The notes: generated by a model from the letters alone, not told the origin. Shown: positions 8,976-20,148, numbered from the stretch's first letter. The stretch: 64,000 nt of DNA from Pradoshia eiseniae (GCF_002946355.1 NZ_PKOZ01000003.1:269010-333009); one strand, 5' to 3'. Made by a program: numbers and translations.

Positions 8976-9290
8976 GTCTATTTCTCCTTCTCCTTTCCTA
9001 TACCGCATAGCATCGAATTCTGGTTCTATAGACCTTGTTTTTATATAAAATCCCGCTTAAATTTCCGTATTTATACCGGATAATACAATAATGATGTATA
9101 AATACACAGAAACTAAAGACTAATTATGCAATTGTTATTTTAATAATAAATAAAATAGGTAAAAAATGATAAGTACTTTAGTCCTAATTTTCTACACTAT
9201 TTTTATTTTTTCGACATAATTATCACTCCTAGTACTGCTATACCCACCCAGTTTAAAAGCAAGGCACCTCTATAATCGTTCCGACAATAA
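8976..9290 (-). promoter_or_regulatory. AT-rich codY-flgB intergenic region, presumed fla/che promoter region
   Basis: This 315-bp stretch is strongly AT-rich and has no credible gene. In B. subtilis the corresponding gap carries sigma-A and sigma-D promoters for the fla/che operon and is subject to CodY and SwrA/DegU control. I could not identify a convincing sigma-D box. A TATAAA hexamer near 9073-9078 and a CodY-box-like half site at 9186-9200 (AATTTTCT followed by weak symmetry, 5 mismatches to the 15-bp consensus) are the best candidates. The location is well supported by synteny; the individual sites are not. Confidence 0.5.
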
Positions 9291-9328
9291 AAAAAGCCCG
9301 TTCTCCACTAATGGAGAACGGGCTTTTT
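9291..9328 (-). terminator. Rho-independent terminator after codY
   Basis: A perfect inverted repeat has 16-nt arms (GCCCGTTCTCC core) and a 6-nt loop. On the minus strand it is followed by a run of T residues. It starts 10 bp downstream of the codY stop and separates the codY operon from the fla/che operon. The symmetric A/T flanks mean it could act in both directions. Confidence 0.93.
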
Positions 9329-9337
9329 CCTGTTTGA

Positions 9338-10114
9338 TTAACGCTTTAAGCTTTCAAGCTCATTTAAGAATTTAGTATTCAATACTTTAATGTATGTTCC
9401 TTTCATACCTAAAGAGCGTGATTCGATAACACCGGCACTCTCAAGCTTTCTAAGTGCATTGACGATAACAGAACGCGTGATTCCTACACGATCAGCTATC
9501 TTGGATGCAACCAATAGGCCTTCATTACCTTTTAACTCTTCAAAGATATGTTCAATTGCTTCTAATTCACTGTAAGAAAGGGAGCTGATTGCCATTTGAA
9601 CAACCGCTTTGCTTCTTGCTTCCTCTTCGATTTCTTCTGCCTTCTCGCGTAGGATTTCCATTCCTACAACTGTCGCACCGTATTCACCAAGGATAAGATC
9701 ATCATCAGAGAATTGCTGCTCGACACGGGACAGAATAAGTGTTCCAAGACGCTCACCGCCGCCTACGATTGGAATGATTGTCGTCAAGCCTGTTTTGAAC
9801 AAGTCTTTGTTTTCAACCGGGAATGCTGTATATTCGCTGTTAATATCAATATTAGAGGATGTTTCTTTAATATTGAAAAGATTGTTTGTGTAGTCCTCTG
9901 GGAATTGGCGGTCTTCGAGCATTTTCTTCATACGGTCATTTTCAATTTGCTGATTGATTTGGAAACCAAGCAGCTTCCCTCTGCGGCTTACCACGAAAAC
10001 GTTCGAATTGATTACTTCGCTTAAGCTTTCTGCCATTTCCTTAAAGTTAACTGGTTTACCTCCAGTTTGCTGAAGCATTGAGTTAATTTTTCTTGTCTTG
10101 TTTAGTAAATCCAT
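9338..10114 (-). CDS. codY: Global GTP/branched-chain amino acid sensor CodY
   Basis: CodY represses starvation, transport and motility genes when GTP and branched-chain amino acids are abundant. The 258-residue protein has the N-terminal GAF-like ligand domain at about residues 1-155 and a C-terminal winged helix-turn-helix at about 190-258, with [20 protein letters not shown] as the recognition region. AGGAGG sits 10 nt before the ATG. It is the last gene of xerC-hslV-hslU-codY, as in B. subtilis, although a 128-bp gap after hslU leaves room for its own promoter. Confidence 0.98.
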   Translation of the reverse strand: MDLLNKTRKINSMLQQTGGKPVNFKEMAESLSEVINSNVFVVSRRGKLLGFQINQQIENDRMKKMLEDRQFPEDYTNNLFNIKETSSNIDINSEYTAFPVENKDLFKTGLTTIIPIVGGGERLGTLILSRVEQQFSDDDLILGEYGATVVGMEILREKAEEIEEEARSKAVVQMAISSLSYSELEAIEHIFEELKGNEGLLVASKIADRVGITRSVIVNALRKLESAGVIESRSLGMKGTYIKVLNTKFLNELESLKR

Positions 10115-10242
10115 TATTTTTCTTCCTCCTAGAAATTGTGCTTGTATTATTCAACCAACGCATTAAGTGAATTGGATAATGTTTACGAGTAATTTGTAAC
10201 TATTTGTATGTACCCCAAAAGATCCTTTTAAAACCAGTACCT

Positions 10243-11655
10243 TTACAGGATAAATTCACTTAAGTCCTTGTTCTTAGAAATCTCACCGAGCTTTTCATCC
10301 ACATATTGAGGCGTAATCAAGATTTTTTCTAATGTGATTTCCGGTGCTTCAAAGGAAAGATCCTCGAGTAATTTTTCTAAAATCGTATGCAGCCTGCGGG
10401 CTCCGATATTATCCGTATTTTGATTCACTTCAAATGCTACTTCGGCTATTCTACGAATAGCTTCGTCTGAAAATTCAATTTGTATACCTTCTGTTTCCAA
10501 TAAAGCGATATATTGTTTGATTAACGCATTATCAGGTTCAACCAATACTTTATAAAAATCGTCAACAGATAGCTTTTTCAATTCTACTCGAATCGGGAAA
10601 CGTCCTTGCAATTCCGGAATTAAATCAGATGGCTTAGCAATATGAAAAGCTCCTGCCGCAATAAATAAAACATGGTCTGTCTTTAGGGTTCCATATTTAG
10701 TGACAACAGTCGACCCCTCAACAACAGGCAGAATATCCCTTTGTACACCTTCTCTGGATACATCGGCCGAGGAACCGCCAGCATTTTTGGAAGCAATCTT
10801 ATCAATCTCATCAATGAAGATGATTCCATTTTGCTCAGCACGCTCCAGTGCCACTTGGGTTACTTCATCCATGTCAATTAATTTTTGTGCCTCTTCATTC
10901 GCAAGTACCTTTCGGGCATCCTTAACAGCGAGCTTTCTCTTCTTCTGCTTCTTTGGCATCAGATTGCTGAAAGCATCCTGCATATTCATGCCCATCTGTT
11001 CCATGCCGGAGCCTTGAAGCATATCAAACATAGATGGGGGCTGCTCTTCCACCTCTACGGTAATGACCTCTTCTTCTAGCTCTCCTCTGAATAGCTTTTC
11101 CTTGATGACTCTCCGCTTTTCATTGAGGGATTTTTCTTCATCCTCACTTGCGTCTGATGAATCTGTCTCATTGGATGAGCCGCCAAAAATCATCTCTAAT
11201 GGATTTTTAAACCCGGCCTGCTTTTTATTCGATGGGACGAGTTGCTCGACGATGCGGGTATTGGCATTTTCGATCGCCTTATCTTTTACCTCAAGCATCC
11301 TCTCTTCTTTCACAAGCCGGACTGCCGTTTCCGCTAAATCCCTGACCATGCTTTCCACATCACGTCCAACATAGCCGACTTCCGTAAATTTGGTTGCTTC
11401 CACTTTAACGAAAGGTGCTTTGACGATTTTGGCGATTCGGCGTGCGATTTCTGTTTTCCCGACACCAGTCGGCCCAATCATCAAAATATTCTTCGGAACG
11501 ATTTCGTCACGAAGCTCTTCAGCAAGCAAGCCTCGGCGATATCGGTTACGAAGGGCGACAGCTACCGCTTTTTTTGCATCATTTTGCCCGATTATATATT
11601 GGTCGAGCCTTTCCACAATCTGTCTTGGAGTTAAATTACGTACAACCGGTTTCAT
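10243..11655 (-). CDS. hslU: HslU/ClpY, ATPase unfoldase of the HslUV protease
   Basis: HslU unfolds substrates and threads them into the HslV peptidase. The 470-residue AAA+ protein carries Walker [10 protein letters not shown] at residues 61-69 and Walker [12 protein letters not shown] at about 277-287. The intermediate I-domain between them is rich in charged residues and contains an [15 protein letters not shown] segment. The C-terminus ends [11 protein letters not shown], the family tail that docks into HslV. It follows hslV by 18 bp. Confidence 0.97.
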   Translation of the reverse strand: MKPVVRNLTPRQIVERLDQYIIGQNDAKKAVAVALRNRYRRGLLAEELRDEIVPKNILMIGPTGVGKTEIARRIAKIVKAPFVKVEATKFTEVGYVGRDVESMVRDLAETAVRLVKEERMLEVKDKAIENANTRIVEQLVPSNKKQAGFKNPLEMIFGGSSNETDSSDASEDEEKSLNEKRRVIKEKLFRGELEEEVITVEVEEQPPSMFDMLQGSGMEQMGMNMQDAFSNLMPKKQKKRKLAVKDARKVLANEEAQKLIDMDEVTQVALERAEQNGIIFIDEIDKIASKNAGGSSADVSREGVQRDILPVVEGSTVVTKYGTLKTDHVLFIAAGAFHIAKPSDLIPELQGRFPIRVELKKLSVDDFYKVLVEPDNALIKQYIALLETEGIQIEFSDEAIRRIAEVAFEVNQNTDNIGARRLHTILEKLLEDLSFEAPEITLEKILITPQYVDEKLGEISKNKDLSEFIL

Positions 11656-11673
11656 CTTGTATCCTCCTTTGCC

Positions 11674-12216
11674 TTATAGCTCTTCCAAAATGATATTTGA
11701 ATTCGTATATACACAAATTTCAGAGGCAATAGTTAATGAAGCATGAGCAATTTCCCTTGCTGTCATTTTATCACCGGAGAATCGTTTTAATGCACGGCCT
11801 GCTGACAATGCATAATTTCCTCCTGATCCGATGGCAAGAATGCCATCATCAGGTTCGATGACTTCTCCCGTTCCAGAGATTAAAAGCATGCTGTTCGTAT
11901 CCATGACGATTAGCATGGCTTCCAACTTTCTTAATACTTTGTCACTGCGCCACTGTTTCGCCAGCTCTACTGCCGCCCTTTGAAGATTTCCATTGTATTC
12001 ATGTAACTTGCTCTCAAACATTTCAAACAATGAAAAAGCATCCGCAACTGAACCGGCAAAGCCGGCAAGCACCTTGCCATTAAAGAGTTTTCTAACCTTT
12101 CTTGCCGTATGTTTCATCACGACTGCATTTCCCATTGTCACTTGCCCGTCTCCGGCCATGGCATATCCGCCATTATGTGATACGGCAAATATAGTAGTAG
12201 CGTGAAATTGTTCCAT
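11674..12216 (-). CDS. hslV: HslV/ClpQ, peptidase of the HslUV complex
   Basis: HslV forms the proteolytic double ring that degrades proteins fed by HslU. The conserved TTIFAV motif, [21 protein letters not shown] and [14 protein letters not shown] show the Ntn-hydrolase fold. Two adjacent ATGs are present; the second (12214-12216) lies 7 nt after GGAG and gives 180 residues, so it is preferred to the first at 12219. The N-terminus then reads [10 protein letters not shown], with no Ser at position 2, whereas B. subtilis CodW begins MSSFHATTIF. The nucleophile may therefore be the internal Thr after processing, or the protein may not be trimmed. Confidence 0.95.
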   Translation of the reverse strand: MEQFHATTIFAVSHNGGYAMAGDGQVTMGNAVVMKHTARKVRKLFNGKVLAGFAGSVADAFSLFEMFESKLHEYNGNLQRAAVELAKQWRSDKVLRKLEAMLIVMDTNSMLLISGTGEVIEPDDGILAIGSGGNYALSAGRALKRFSGDKMTAREIAHASLTIASEICVYTNSNIILEEL

Positions 12217-12257
12217 CATACAACTCCTTACCCCTTAATCAGGACATATTCTAATCT

Positions 12258-13157
12258 CTAAGCTCTGGGATGACTATTGTTATAAACTTCTCTAAGTCTT
12301 TCCTTCGTCACATGAGTATACACTTGTGTAGATTGCACGGACGAATGTCCAAGCAGCTCTTGTACCGAGCGAATATCCGCTCCATTATTCAATAAATGGG
12401 TCGCGAAACTATGCCTCAGCATATGCGGATATAAATTGGTATTACCACATGCCTTTTCAATCATATTCGTTAGTATATATCGAACTCCCCTTGGAGTCAG
12501 AGGTGTCCCTCTCTGGTTCACAAATAAGAAATTATGCGATTGACCACCCTTGGCCATTAGTTTGCCTCTTGAGTGCCCGATATAATCGAGTAAAGCATCC
12601 TTGGCAAGCTCCCCAAATGGGATATATCGGTCCTTGCTTCCTTTCCCATGGGCAAGAACAGTCATTAAAGAGAAGTCCACATCGCTCATTTCAACATTGC
12701 AACACTCGCTGACCCGCATGCCCGTGGCATACAGCATCTCAACTAATGCCATGTCCCGTTTTCCCAAATCGGTCGTTAGATCTATGGAATCAAAGATAGC
12801 TTCCATTTCTTCTTCATATTTAAATCTTGGAAGTCTTTGTTCTCTTTTAGGAAGCGAAACACTCGCAAATGGATTTTCAGATACGATATTCTCCCGCATT
12901 AAATATTTATAAAAGGAGCGCAAGCACGATATCTTTCTGCTTATACTCCTTTTTGACAAATTATGTTCAGTTAAACTCGTGATATATAATCGGGTATCAG
13001 CATACTTTACTAAGTCTAGTGCAGGAATTGCTTGCTCATCCATGAACAAAAGAAATTCCTGAATATCCTTTCGGTAGCATGCAATAGTATATTTTGAATA
13101 GTTTTTTTCGATTTGTAAATACTTTATATAATTTTCTATTGAAGTTTCAATGTTCAC
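12258..13157 (-). CDS. xerC: Tyrosine recombinase XerC/CodV
   Basis: XerC works with XerD at dif to resolve chromosome dimers. The proposed GTG start at 13155-13157 follows GGGGTG by 6 nt and gives 299 residues; a longer upstream frame lacks a site. An N-terminal SAM-like DNA-binding domain at about residues 5-90 is followed by the catalytic domain. In that domain the active-site residues are visible as ATGMRVSE (first Arg), HGKGSKDR (Lys), HMLRHSFATHLL (His-x-x-Arg), GHSS, and VYTHV (Tyr nucleophile). It precedes hslV in the conserved codV operon. Confidence 0.96.
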   Translation of the reverse strand: MNIETSIENYIKYLQIEKNYSKYTIACYRKDIQEFLLFMDEQAIPALDLVKYADTRLYITSLTEHNLSKRSISRKISCLRSFYKYLMRENIVSENPFASVSLPKREQRLPRFKYEEEMEAIFDSIDLTTDLGKRDMALVEMLYATGMRVSECCNVEMSDVDFSLMTVLAHGKGSKDRYIPFGELAKDALLDYIGHSRGKLMAKGGQSHNFLFVNQRGTPLTPRGVRYILTNMIEKACGNTNLYPHMLRHSFATHLLNNGADIRSVQELLGHSSVQSTQVYTHVTKERLREVYNNSHPRA

Positions 13158-13220
13158 AATATTCACCCCGCACAAGGGTCACTAAATGTTATCACATTTT
13201 CGTGACCCAAGCAATAAATT

Positions 13221-14528
13221 TTACAAACTATTCAAAAAGTTTCGAATTGTTTCTAATGCGCGTTCTGCATGGGCTTCTGCACGCTCTTGTTTCGATTTAA
13301 TCCTTCTTCCGAGGTCTGGGAAGAGGCCGAAATTTGCGTTCATCGGCTGGAAGTTTTTTGCATTGGTTGTCGTAATATAATTCGCCATACTGCCCATCGC
13401 TGTTTCTGTCGGAAACGCAATCGGCTCAGCTCCTTCAGCCAATCTCGCAGCATTGATACCCGCTATCAAGCCAGAAGCGGCGGATTCGACATATCCCTCT
13501 ACACCCGTCATTTGACCCGCAAAGAAAAGATTCTCTCTACTTCTCAGCTGGTATGTATTCTTTAAGACCTTTGGAGAGTTAATGAACGTATTGCGGTGCA
13601 TAACCCCATAACGAACAATCTCAGCATTTTCTAATCCAGGAATCAAACGGATAACTTCCTTTTGCGGACCCCATTTCAAATGAGTTTGGAAGCCGACAAT
13701 ATTATATAACGTACCTGCAGCATCATCCTGTCTCAATTGCACGACAGCATATGGTCTTTTTCCTGTCTTAGGATCTTCAAGACCAACTGGCTTCATCGGG
13801 CCGAATAGCATCGTTTTCTTCCCTCTGCTCGCCATAACTTCAATAGGCATACAGCCCTCGAAGAAAATTTCCTTTTCAAACTCTTTCAATGGGACGGTTT
13901 CTGCACTGATTAAAGCTTCATAAAATGTATTGAATTCCTCTTCGGTCATCGGGCAATTGAGGTAAGCCGCTTCCCCTTTATCATAACGTGATTTCAGATA
14001 CACCTTATTCATGTCTATGCTGTCTTTTTCGATAATTGGCGCAGCAGCATCATAGAAATAAAAATAATCCTCTCCAGTCAGCTTGCTAATCTCTTTCGAA
14101 AGTGCTTCACTCGTTAGCGGACCTGTTGCAATAATCGTAATTCCCTCAGTTGGAATTTCAGTTAATTCCTCAGTATGAATCGTGATATTCGGGTGGTTTT
14201 TTAGTGTCTCTGTCACCCTCCCCGCAAACTCATGTCTGTCAACAGCTAAGGCTCCACCCGCTGGTACAGAACTATTGTCGGCTGAATCAATAATCAAGGA
14301 ATTCAGATGGCGCATTTCTTCCTTTAACACTCCAACTGCATTTGTTAATGTATTGGCGCGCAAGGAATTGCTGCATACCAATTCAGCGAATTTATCCGTA
14401 TGGTGAGCAGGTGTCTGCTTCACTGGTCTCATTTCATATAAATCCACATGAATACCTCTTTGGGCGATTTGCCACGCCGCTTCACTTCCAGCGAGCCCTG
14501 CGCCTACTACTGTAACACTTTTTTTCAT
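13221..14528 (-). CDS. trmFO: Folate/FAD-dependent tRNA m5U54 methyltransferase TrmFO
   Basis: TrmFO makes ribothymidine at position 54 of the tRNA T-loop using methylenetetrahydrofolate and FAD. The 435-residue length is typical. The N-terminal dinucleotide motif [16 protein letters not shown] is clear, as are [11 protein letters not shown] and a C-terminal [20 protein letters not shown] flavin-binding segment. GGAGG lies 7 nt before the ATG. The gene is 63 bp upstream of xerC, the usual Bacillus order. Confidence 0.97.
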   Translation of the reverse strand: MKKSVTVVGAGLAGSEAAWQIAQRGIHVDLYEMRPVKQTPAHHTDKFAELVCSNSLRANTLTNAVGVLKEEMRHLNSLIIDSADNSSVPAGGALAVDRHEFAGRVTETLKNHPNITIHTEELTEIPTEGITIIATGPLTSEALSKEISKLTGEDYFYFYDAAAPIIEKDSIDMNKVYLKSRYDKGEAAYLNCPMTEEEFNTFYEALISAETVPLKEFEKEIFFEGCMPIEVMASRGKKTMLFGPMKPVGLEDPKTGKRPYAVVQLRQDDAAGTLYNIVGFQTHLKWGPQKEVIRLIPGLENAEIVRYGVMHRNTFINSPKVLKNTYQLRSRENLFFAGQMTGVEGYVESAASGLIAGINAARLAEGAEPIAFPTETAMGSMANYITTTNAKNFQPMNANFGLFPDLGRRIKSKQERAEAHAERALETIRNFLNSL

Positions 14529-14588
14529 CTATAAACCTCCACGAAGTCGTACTATGTAGAATACGCCAGTAATTTATTACATCATACT

Positions 14589-14618
14589 ATTATTTTACAG
14601 AATAGCATCAATATGCAA
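14589..14618 (-). promoter_or_regulatory. Possible sigma-A promoter of trmFO
   Basis: On the minus strand a TTGCAT -35-like hexamer and an AATAAT -10-like hexamer are separated by 18 nt. They lie between the topA terminator hairpin and trmFO, about 60 bp upstream of the trmFO start. The -35 match is weak, so this is only a candidate. Confidence 0.33.
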
Positions 14619-14695
14619 GCAATACTATATACCATATTCCTACGGATTCCAAAGGAAAAAGTTTCATCTTAATTATTTCTTTCAAAAAATGAAGA

Positions 14696-14721
14696 GAAGG
14701 AAGAGCCTCTGCTCTTCCTTC
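14696..14721 (-). terminator. Stem-loop terminator after topA
   Basis: A perfect 11-bp stem (GAAGGAAGAGC with its complement) and a 4-nt loop start 2 bp downstream of the topA stop. The downstream minus-strand sequence has TCTTC and then a six-T run a few bases away, so the T tract is displaced rather than adjacent. Confidence 0.68.
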
Positions 14722-14722
14722 C

Positions 14723-16798
14723 TTAGACTTGGGTTTCTTCTTTATAACTGCAATTCGTACACTGAACCTGTACACCTTTTTTAAGCTTCTTCTCAACAAG
14801 CGGTCCATTACATTTTGGACAAGGCCGCTGCAGCGGTTTATCCCAGGAGACAAAATCGCAGGTCGGGTAGCGGTCACAGCCATAAAAAACTCGGCGTTTC
14901 TTGCTTTTCCTTTCAACGATGTTTCCCTCATCACATTTCGGACATTTAACCCCAATTTCTTTAACGATCGGTTTCGTATTCCGGCAGTCAGGGAAATTGC
15001 TGCAGGCCATGAATTTACCGTAGCGGCCCATCTTATAGACCATTGGGGAGCCGCATTCCTCACACATTTCTCCGGTCGGCTCATCCTTTATTTCAATCTT
15101 CTCCATTTCGACCTCGGCTTTTTCTAAATCCTTCTCAAAGCCTTGGTAGAATTGGTCGATAATATTGACCCATTCGATTTCGCCATCCTCAATATGGTCA
15201 AGATCACTTTCCATTTTGGCGGTGAACTCCACATCAAGGATATCCGGGAAGAACTCCATCATAATGTCATTGACAATCTCCCCTAGCTCAGTTGGGATGA
15301 ATCGTTTATTATCAAGGGCGACATATCCCCGTTTTTGTATCGTATCAAGTGTCGGAGCATAAGTGGATGGGCGGCCAATTCCCAGTTCTTCCAACGTCTT
15401 GACAAGACGGGCCTCTGTATAGCGCGGAGGCGGCTGAGTGAAATGCTGATTCGGCACGATATCCTTGGAGTAAACAACATCGCCCTCAGAAAGCTCTGGC
15501 AGCAGGTTCTCTTTCTCCTCAGTATGGTCATCTGAGCCCTCAACATATACCTTCATGAAACCAGGGAACTTTACTTTCGAGCCATTAGCCCTGAAAAGAA
15601 CTCCCCCTGCCGCTAAATCAACAGCCATTGTATCCATGACAGCAGGTGACATCTGGCTAGCCAGGAAACGTTCCCATATGAGTTTATATAATCGGTACTG
15701 ATCTCTGGAAAGGAAGTCCTTGATGGAAGATGGCTCTCTTAGAACGCTCGTTGGACGCACCGCTTCGTGGGCATCCTGGGCTCCGCTGCTTTGCTTGTCT
15801 TTACGCGGAGCTTGAGAATGGTATTCTTCCCCATATTGGGAACCAATCCAGCCTCTTGCTTCATTTTGAGCTGTTTCAGAAATCCTGGTCGAGTCTGTAC
15901 GCATATACGTAATTAACCCGACAGTGCCTTCTTTGCCAATTTCAATTCCCTCATAAAGCTGCTGAGCAATCATCATCGTTTTCTTCGCACGGAAGTTCAA
16001 TTTGCGGGCTGCTTCCTGTTGAAGGGAAGAGGTTGTGAATGGAGGTGCTGGGTTACGTTTCCTTTCCTTCTTCGTCACCTTTTGGACCGTAAACTCGTTC
16101 CCCGTAATCTTAGCGAGGATTCCTTTTACGTCATCTTCGTTTGAAAGCTTAACCTTCTCCTTATCAAAAGAGTGGAAGCTTGCCTCAAACTCTTTTTTCC
16201 CCTTGAGGAATGCACCATTAATGGACCAGTATTCTTCTGGTATGAACCTTTTGATTTCTTTCTCACGATCAATGATAAGTCTCACCGCAATAGATTGTAC
16301 TCGGCCGGCGCTTAATCCTTTTTTCACTTTCTTCCATAATAGCGGGCTGATATTATATCCGACCAATCTATCAAGAATCCGTCTAGCCTGCTGGGCATCT
16401 ACAAGATTCATCTTGATGGGACGTGGATGTTTAAAGGATTCCTTGATTGCATCCTTTGTGATCTCATTGAACACAACCCGGCAATCTGAGTTAATATCAA
16501 CCCCAAGGCTATGAGCCAAATGCCAGGCAATTGCTTCCCCTTCACGATCGGGGTCGGCTGCGAGATAGACTTTCTTTGCTTTTTTGGCAGCAGTCTTCAA
16601 TTCTTTCAAAACATCACCCTTGCCGCGAATGGTAATGTATTTCGGTTCGTAATTATGTTGAACATCCACACCTGTTTGACTTTTCGGCAAATCGCGAACA
16701 TGACCCATGGATGCTTTTACTTTATATTTTTTTCCTAAATATTTTTCTATGGTTTTCGCTTTTGCAGGCGACTCCACAATCACTAAATAATCCGCCAT
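14723..16798 (-). CDS. topA: DNA topoisomerase I
   Basis: TopA relaxes negative supercoils behind RNA polymerase. The 691-residue type IA enzyme starts with the TOPRIM domain ([19 protein letters not shown], then [16 protein letters not shown] at about 79-94). The active-site Tyr is at about residue 298 in [14 protein letters not shown]. Three C-terminal four-Cys zinc ribbons are visible from about residue 585 (CEECG, CPKCD and CPKCN starts). AAGGAGG-like sequence lies just upstream of the ATG. Confidence 0.98.
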   Translation of the reverse strand: MADYLVIVESPAKAKTIEKYLGKKYKVKASMGHVRDLPKSQTGVDVQHNYEPKYITIRGKGDVLKELKTAAKKAKKVYLAADPDREGEAIAWHLAHSLGVDINSDCRVVFNEITKDAIKESFKHPRPIKMNLVDAQQARRILDRLVGYNISPLLWKKVKKGLSAGRVQSIAVRLIIDREKEIKRFIPEEYWSINGAFLKGKKEFEASFHSFDKEKVKLSNEDDVKGILAKITGNEFTVQKVTKKERKRNPAPPFTTSSLQQEAARKLNFRAKKTMMIAQQLYEGIEIGKEGTVGLITYMRTDSTRISETAQNEARGWIGSQYGEEYHSQAPRKDKQSSGAQDAHEAVRPTSVLREPSSIKDFLSRDQYRLYKLIWERFLASQMSPAVMDTMAVDLAAGGVLFRANGSKVKFPGFMKVYVEGSDDHTEEKENLLPELSEGDVVYSKDIVPNQHFTQPPPRYTEARLVKTLEELGIGRPSTYAPTLDTIQKRGYVALDNKRFIPTELGEIVNDIMMEFFPDILDVEFTAKMESDLDHIEDGEIEWVNIIDQFYQGFEKDLEKAEVEMEKIEIKDEPTGEMCEECGSPMVYKMGRYGKFMACSNFPDCRNTKPIVKEIGVKCPKCDEGNIVERKSKKRRVFYGCDRYPTCDFVSWDKPLQRPCPKCNGPLVEKKLKKGVQVQCTNCSYKEETQV

Positions 16799-16847
16799 TA
16801 TTTTCCTCCTTAAGAGGTTCTCTATTCTCTATTATTATGCATGTATG

Positions 16848-16877
16848 ATTATGCAGGTTTAATTTCGCATCTGTCAA
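16848..16877 (-). promoter_or_regulatory. Sigma-A-like promoter of topA
   Basis: A perfect TTGACA -35 (minus strand, 16872-16877) is followed after 18 nt by CATAAT (16848-16853), about 50 bp upstream of the topA start. The wider dprA-topA gap (16799-17046) is AT-rich and holds no gene or clear terminator. A second TTGACA near 16931 lacks a good -10 partner. Confidence 0.6.
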
Positions 16878-17046
16878 TCTTTGTTTCATTTTAATTCTAA
16901 ACAGTCTGTCATTTCGGACTTATTGATTTAGTTGTCAAAAAAAACCTTGTCTGAAGCACAATGTATAACAGAAACACTTTTTTTGCAACCTTAAATGTTT
17001 TATATAACTGTTTTGTTATTTTCATTTCCAATGTTTTTCCTGTCGT

Positions 17047-17919
17047 CTATTCCCATTCTGAAATAATGTCATAAGCGTCCGTAACAAGCTTTGCCCCTTC
17101 TTTAATCCAGGCATTTGTTCCTGAGGAAGATGCGGAAAAGATGTTTCCTGGGATAGCAAAAATGTCCTTTCCTTGTTCAAGGCCCCGCTCAACAGTGATA
17201 AATGTCCCGCTTTTCTGCTTACTCTCTACCACTAAGATAGCTCTTGATAAACCACTGATTATTCGATTTCTCATCGGGAAGTGCCAAGGCTTTGGTTTGA
17301 ATATAGGAGGATATTCAGAAAGAATAAGACCTTTTCGCAAAATCATGTGAGATAAAGGGGTGTTTTCCTGCGGATAAATATGATAGAGCCCTCCGCCTAT
17401 TACAGCAATACAGTCTCCATCGCTTTGAAGCGTAATTCTATGGGCCATGGCATCTATTCCCTTGGCCAAGCCGCTTACAATACTCATTTCAGCTGCGACA
17501 AATTCCGGCACCATCCGTTTCAGCACTTCCTGGCCATAGTGTGTTGGTGCTCGAGTGCCAATAATGGCTAAAATCCGCTGATGTGTCAATAGCTTGACAT
17601 TTCCTTTAGCATATAAATTCCATGGTTGTTGATAAATATTAGTCAAGGTAATCGGATATTCCTTATCGAGAAAAGATATGCAGCGGATAGCATCCTGCTC
17701 ATAAATGGAGATCATTTGTTGAAGTTTTGGATCATGAAGATCTTTTAAGAAGAATTGGAGGGTGGGGGATTCAAGCGAGAGGAGCTTCTTCCAGTAATCT
17801 GCAGGTCTCGAATATACCTTCAGCAGCTCTGGATCATCCTTTAAAATACGGTACATTCCCTTCCAGGTCATGCCTCGGCAGTGGTCCAAATGAACCAGCC
17901 TGTCTTTCCATTCATCCAT
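17047..17919 (-). CDS. dprA: DNA processing protein DprA/Smf
   Basis: DprA loads RecA onto incoming single-stranded DNA during natural transformation. The Rossmann-like domain is evident from ILAIIGTRAPTHYGQEV, SGLAKGIDAMAHR, CIAVIGGGL and LSEYPP, with FPMRNRIISGLSRA as the conserved Smf segment. An N-terminal helical region of about 110 residues precedes it. At 290 residues it matches the Bacillus protein and lacks the extra C-terminal winged-helix domain of some homologues. No ComK box was recognised upstream. Confidence 0.95.
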   Translation of the reverse strand: MDEWKDRLVHLDHCRGMTWKGMYRILKDDPELLKVYSRPADYWKKLLSLESPTLQFFLKDLHDPKLQQMISIYEQDAIRCISFLDKEYPITLTNIYQQPWNLYAKGNVKLLTHQRILAIIGTRAPTHYGQEVLKRMVPEFVAAEMSIVSGLAKGIDAMAHRITLQSDGDCIAVIGGGLYHIYPQENTPLSHMILRKGLILSEYPPIFKPKPWHFPMRNRIISGLSRAILVVESKQKSGTFITVERGLEQGKDIFAIPGNIFSASSSGTNAWIKEGAKLVTDAYDIISEWE

Positions 17920-17977
17920 GATATCTCTCCTTTATTCTAGTTTACTTATCTATTGCCCGCTCAAAATGATGAAGGAA

Positions 17978-18003
17978 AGGTGCTCTCCTGATGGAGAGCA
18001 CCT
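17978..18003 (-). terminator. Stem-loop terminator after sucD
   Basis: An 11-bp perfect stem (AGGTGCTCTCC and complement) with a 4-nt loop starts 14 bp after the sucD stop. The following minus-strand bases are T-rich but broken (TTTCCTTCATCATTTT), so efficiency may be modest. Confidence 0.7.
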
Positions 18004-18016
18004 GAATCATTAACCA

Positions 18017-18919
18017 TTAATGTGTTTTACATTGATCATATAAGCCTTTTTCTTTCAAGACCTGAAGCATTGTTTCACCCATAACGGCAGGAGTCTCAGC
18101 CACTTTGATTCCGCACTCATTCATAATGCGGATTTTCTCATCAGCTGTTCCTTTTCCGCCAGAGATAATGGCGCCCGCATGGCCCATTCTTTTTCCTGGA
18201 GGTGCTGTTCTTCCGCCAATGAAGCCTGTCACAGGTTTTGTCATATTTTCTTTAACCCATTGTGCCGCTTCTTCTTCAGCTGTTCCGCCGATCTCACCAA
18301 TCATGATAACCGCGTAAGTCTCAGGATCATCATTAAATGCCTTCAAGACATCGATGAAGTCTGTTCCATTAACAGGATCTCCCCCGATACCAACTGCTGA
18401 AGATTGACCAAAGCCTGCTTGGCTAAGCTGGTGGACCGCTTCATATGTCAAGGTCCCTGATCTGGATACGACACCGATATGCCCTTTTTTATGAATATAG
18501 CCTGGCATAATACCAATCTTGCATTCTTCCGGAGTGATGACGCCCGGGCAGTTAGGGCCAATTAATCTTGTTTTCTTGCCTTCCATATACCGCTTTACTT
18601 TGACCATATCCAATACAGGAATATGCTCTGTTATACAGATGACTAAATCAAGCTCAGCATCAACCGCCTCAAGAATGGAATCAGCCGCAAACGGAGCCGG
18701 AACGTAGACGACAGACGCATTGGCGCCTGTTGCTTCTTTTGCCTCAATGACCGTATTAAAGACAGGCACCCCTTCCGCTTCCGTGCCGCCTTTACCAGGA
18801 GTTACGCCGCCAACAATTTGGGTTCCATACTCAAGCATTTGTTTTGTATGAAAACGTGCAGTTGAGCCAGTGATACCTTGAACTATAACCTTTGTATCTT
18901 TATTAACAAATACGCTCAT
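18017..18919 (-). CDS. sucD: Succinyl-CoA synthetase alpha subunit
   Basis: SucD forms the CoA-binding and phosphohistidine subunit of succinyl-CoA synthetase in the TCA cycle. The 300-residue protein has the N-terminal CoA-binding Rossmann fold ([19 protein letters not shown]). The active-site His lies in the [10 protein letters not shown] segment near residues 244-253. [21 protein letters not shown] and [12 protein letters not shown] are also diagnostic. It begins 17 bp after sucC, so the two subunits are co-translated. Confidence 0.98.
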   Translation of the reverse strand: MSVFVNKDTKVIVQGITGSTARFHTKQMLEYGTQIVGGVTPGKGGTEAEGVPVFNTVIEAKEATGANASVVYVPAPFAADSILEAVDAELDLVICITEHIPVLDMVKVKRYMEGKKTRLIGPNCPGVITPEECKIGIMPGYIHKKGHIGVVSRSGTLTYEAVHQLSQAGFGQSSAVGIGGDPVNGTDFIDVLKAFNDDPETYAVIMIGEIGGTAEEEAAQWVKENMTKPVTGFIGGRTAPPGKRMGHAGAIISGGKGTADEKIRIMNECGIKVAETPAVMGETMLQVLKEKGLYDQCKTH

Positions 18920-18936
18920 TTCCTTATCCTCCAGTC

Positions 18937-20097
18937 TTAACCTATTAACGAAACGATTTTTTGTGCACCATCAGCCATAGATTCCGCAGCCGTAATATTG
19001 ATACCGGATTCCTCAAGGATTTTCTTGCCGAGATCAACATTCGTTCCTTCCAATCGGACAACCAACGGAACATCGAGGCTTACCTGCTTCGCTGCTTCTA
19101 CAACGCCTTCAGCGATAACATCACATTTCATGATGCCGCCAAAGATGTTTACAAAAATTCCTTTGACGTTTTTGTCAGAAAGGATAATCTTAAATGCTTC
19201 CGTTACCTTTTCTGCAGTCGCGCCGCCCCCAACATCAAGGAAGTTTGCGGGGCTTCCGCCGTAATGGTTAATGATGTCCATTGTAGACATAGCAAGACCG
19301 GCTCCATTTACCATGCAGCCAATGTTTCCATCGAGAGAAATATAGCTTAAGTCATACTTGGAAGCTTCGATTTCTTTTGGATCCTCTTCATCAAGGTCAC
19401 GATATTCAAGAATATCTTTGTGTCGATATAAGGCATTTTCGTCAAAATTCAGTTTTGCATCTAGCGCCATGACTTCTCCGTCGCCAGTCACTACTAATGG
19501 ATTGATTTCTGCGATAGAGCAATCCTTTTCAACGAAGGCACTATATAAGCCAGTCATAAATTTAACTGTTTTATTGACTAATTCTTTTGGTATATTAATA
19601 TTGAACGCAATTCTTCTAGCTTGGAAGGCTGTTAATCCAATAACCGGATCAATCACTTCTTTAAAGATCTTCTCAGGTGTTTCAGCAGCTACTTCTTCGA
19701 TTTCTGTACCGCCTTCTTCTGATGCCATCAGGACAATCCTGGAGGTAGCGCGGTCTAAGACAAGCCCGACATAGTATTCTTTCTTGATGTCACAGCCCTC
19801 TTCGATAAGTAAGCGTTTTACTTCTTTCCCATCAGGTCCTGTTTGATGCGTGACAAGAACTTTACCGAGAATCTCATCCGCATATGTACGAACCTCATCA
19901 AGTGATTTAGCAATCTTTACCCCACCTGCTTTTCCTCTTCCGCCAGCATGGATTTGGGCTTTTACTACGGTTACAGCTGTGCCTAGCTCACTCGCCGCTT
20001 GAACAGCTTCATCTACAGAAAAGGCAACCTTGCCGTTAGGGACTTTAACCCCATATTGTCTGAGGATTTCTTTACCTTGATACTCATGGATATTCAT
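18937..20097 (-). CDS. sucC: Succinyl-CoA synthetase beta subunit
   Basis: SucC is the ATP-grasp nucleotide-binding subunit that pairs with SucD to convert succinyl-CoA and ADP/GDP into succinate and a nucleoside triphosphate. The 386-residue protein begins [17 protein letters not shown], has the [12 protein letters not shown] loop at about residues 51-62, and keeps the [17 protein letters not shown] segment. A GGGG ribosome binding site precedes the ATG. The gene is led by a candidate sigma-A promoter with an overlapping inverted repeat. Confidence 0.98.
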   Translation of the reverse strand: MNIHEYQGKEILRQYGVKVPNGKVAFSVDEAVQAASELGTAVTVVKAQIHAGGRGKAGGVKIAKSLDEVRTYADEILGKVLVTHQTGPDGKEVKRLLIEEGCDIKKEYYVGLVLDRATSRIVLMASEEGGTEIEEVAAETPEKIFKEVIDPVIGLTAFQARRIAFNINIPKELVNKTVKFMTGLYSAFVEKDCSIAEINPLVVTGDGEVMALDAKLNFDENALYRHKDILEYRDLDEEDPKEIEASKYDLSYISLDGNIGCMVNGAGLAMSTMDIINHYGGSPANFLDVGGGATAEKVTEAFKIILSDKNVKGIFVNIFGGIMKCDVIAEGVVEAAKQVSLDVPLVVRLEGTNVDLGKKILEESGINITAAESMADGAQKIVSLIG

Positions 20098-20148
20098 TGT
20101 TTATCCCCCTATCAAACTTTCAAACTATAAAGAATATACTGCCTTCTC

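Noticed and set aside
9061..9100. Sigma-D promoter for fla/che (TCCGGTAT resembling GCCGATAT)
   Set aside because: The expected TAAA 15 nt upstream is missing (ATAC present), so the match is too weak to annotate.
14608..15084. 158-codon minus-strand frame at the topA 3' end
   Set aside because: It is in another frame over the zinc-ribbon part of topA and beyond; its Cys/Arg-rich composition is an artefact.
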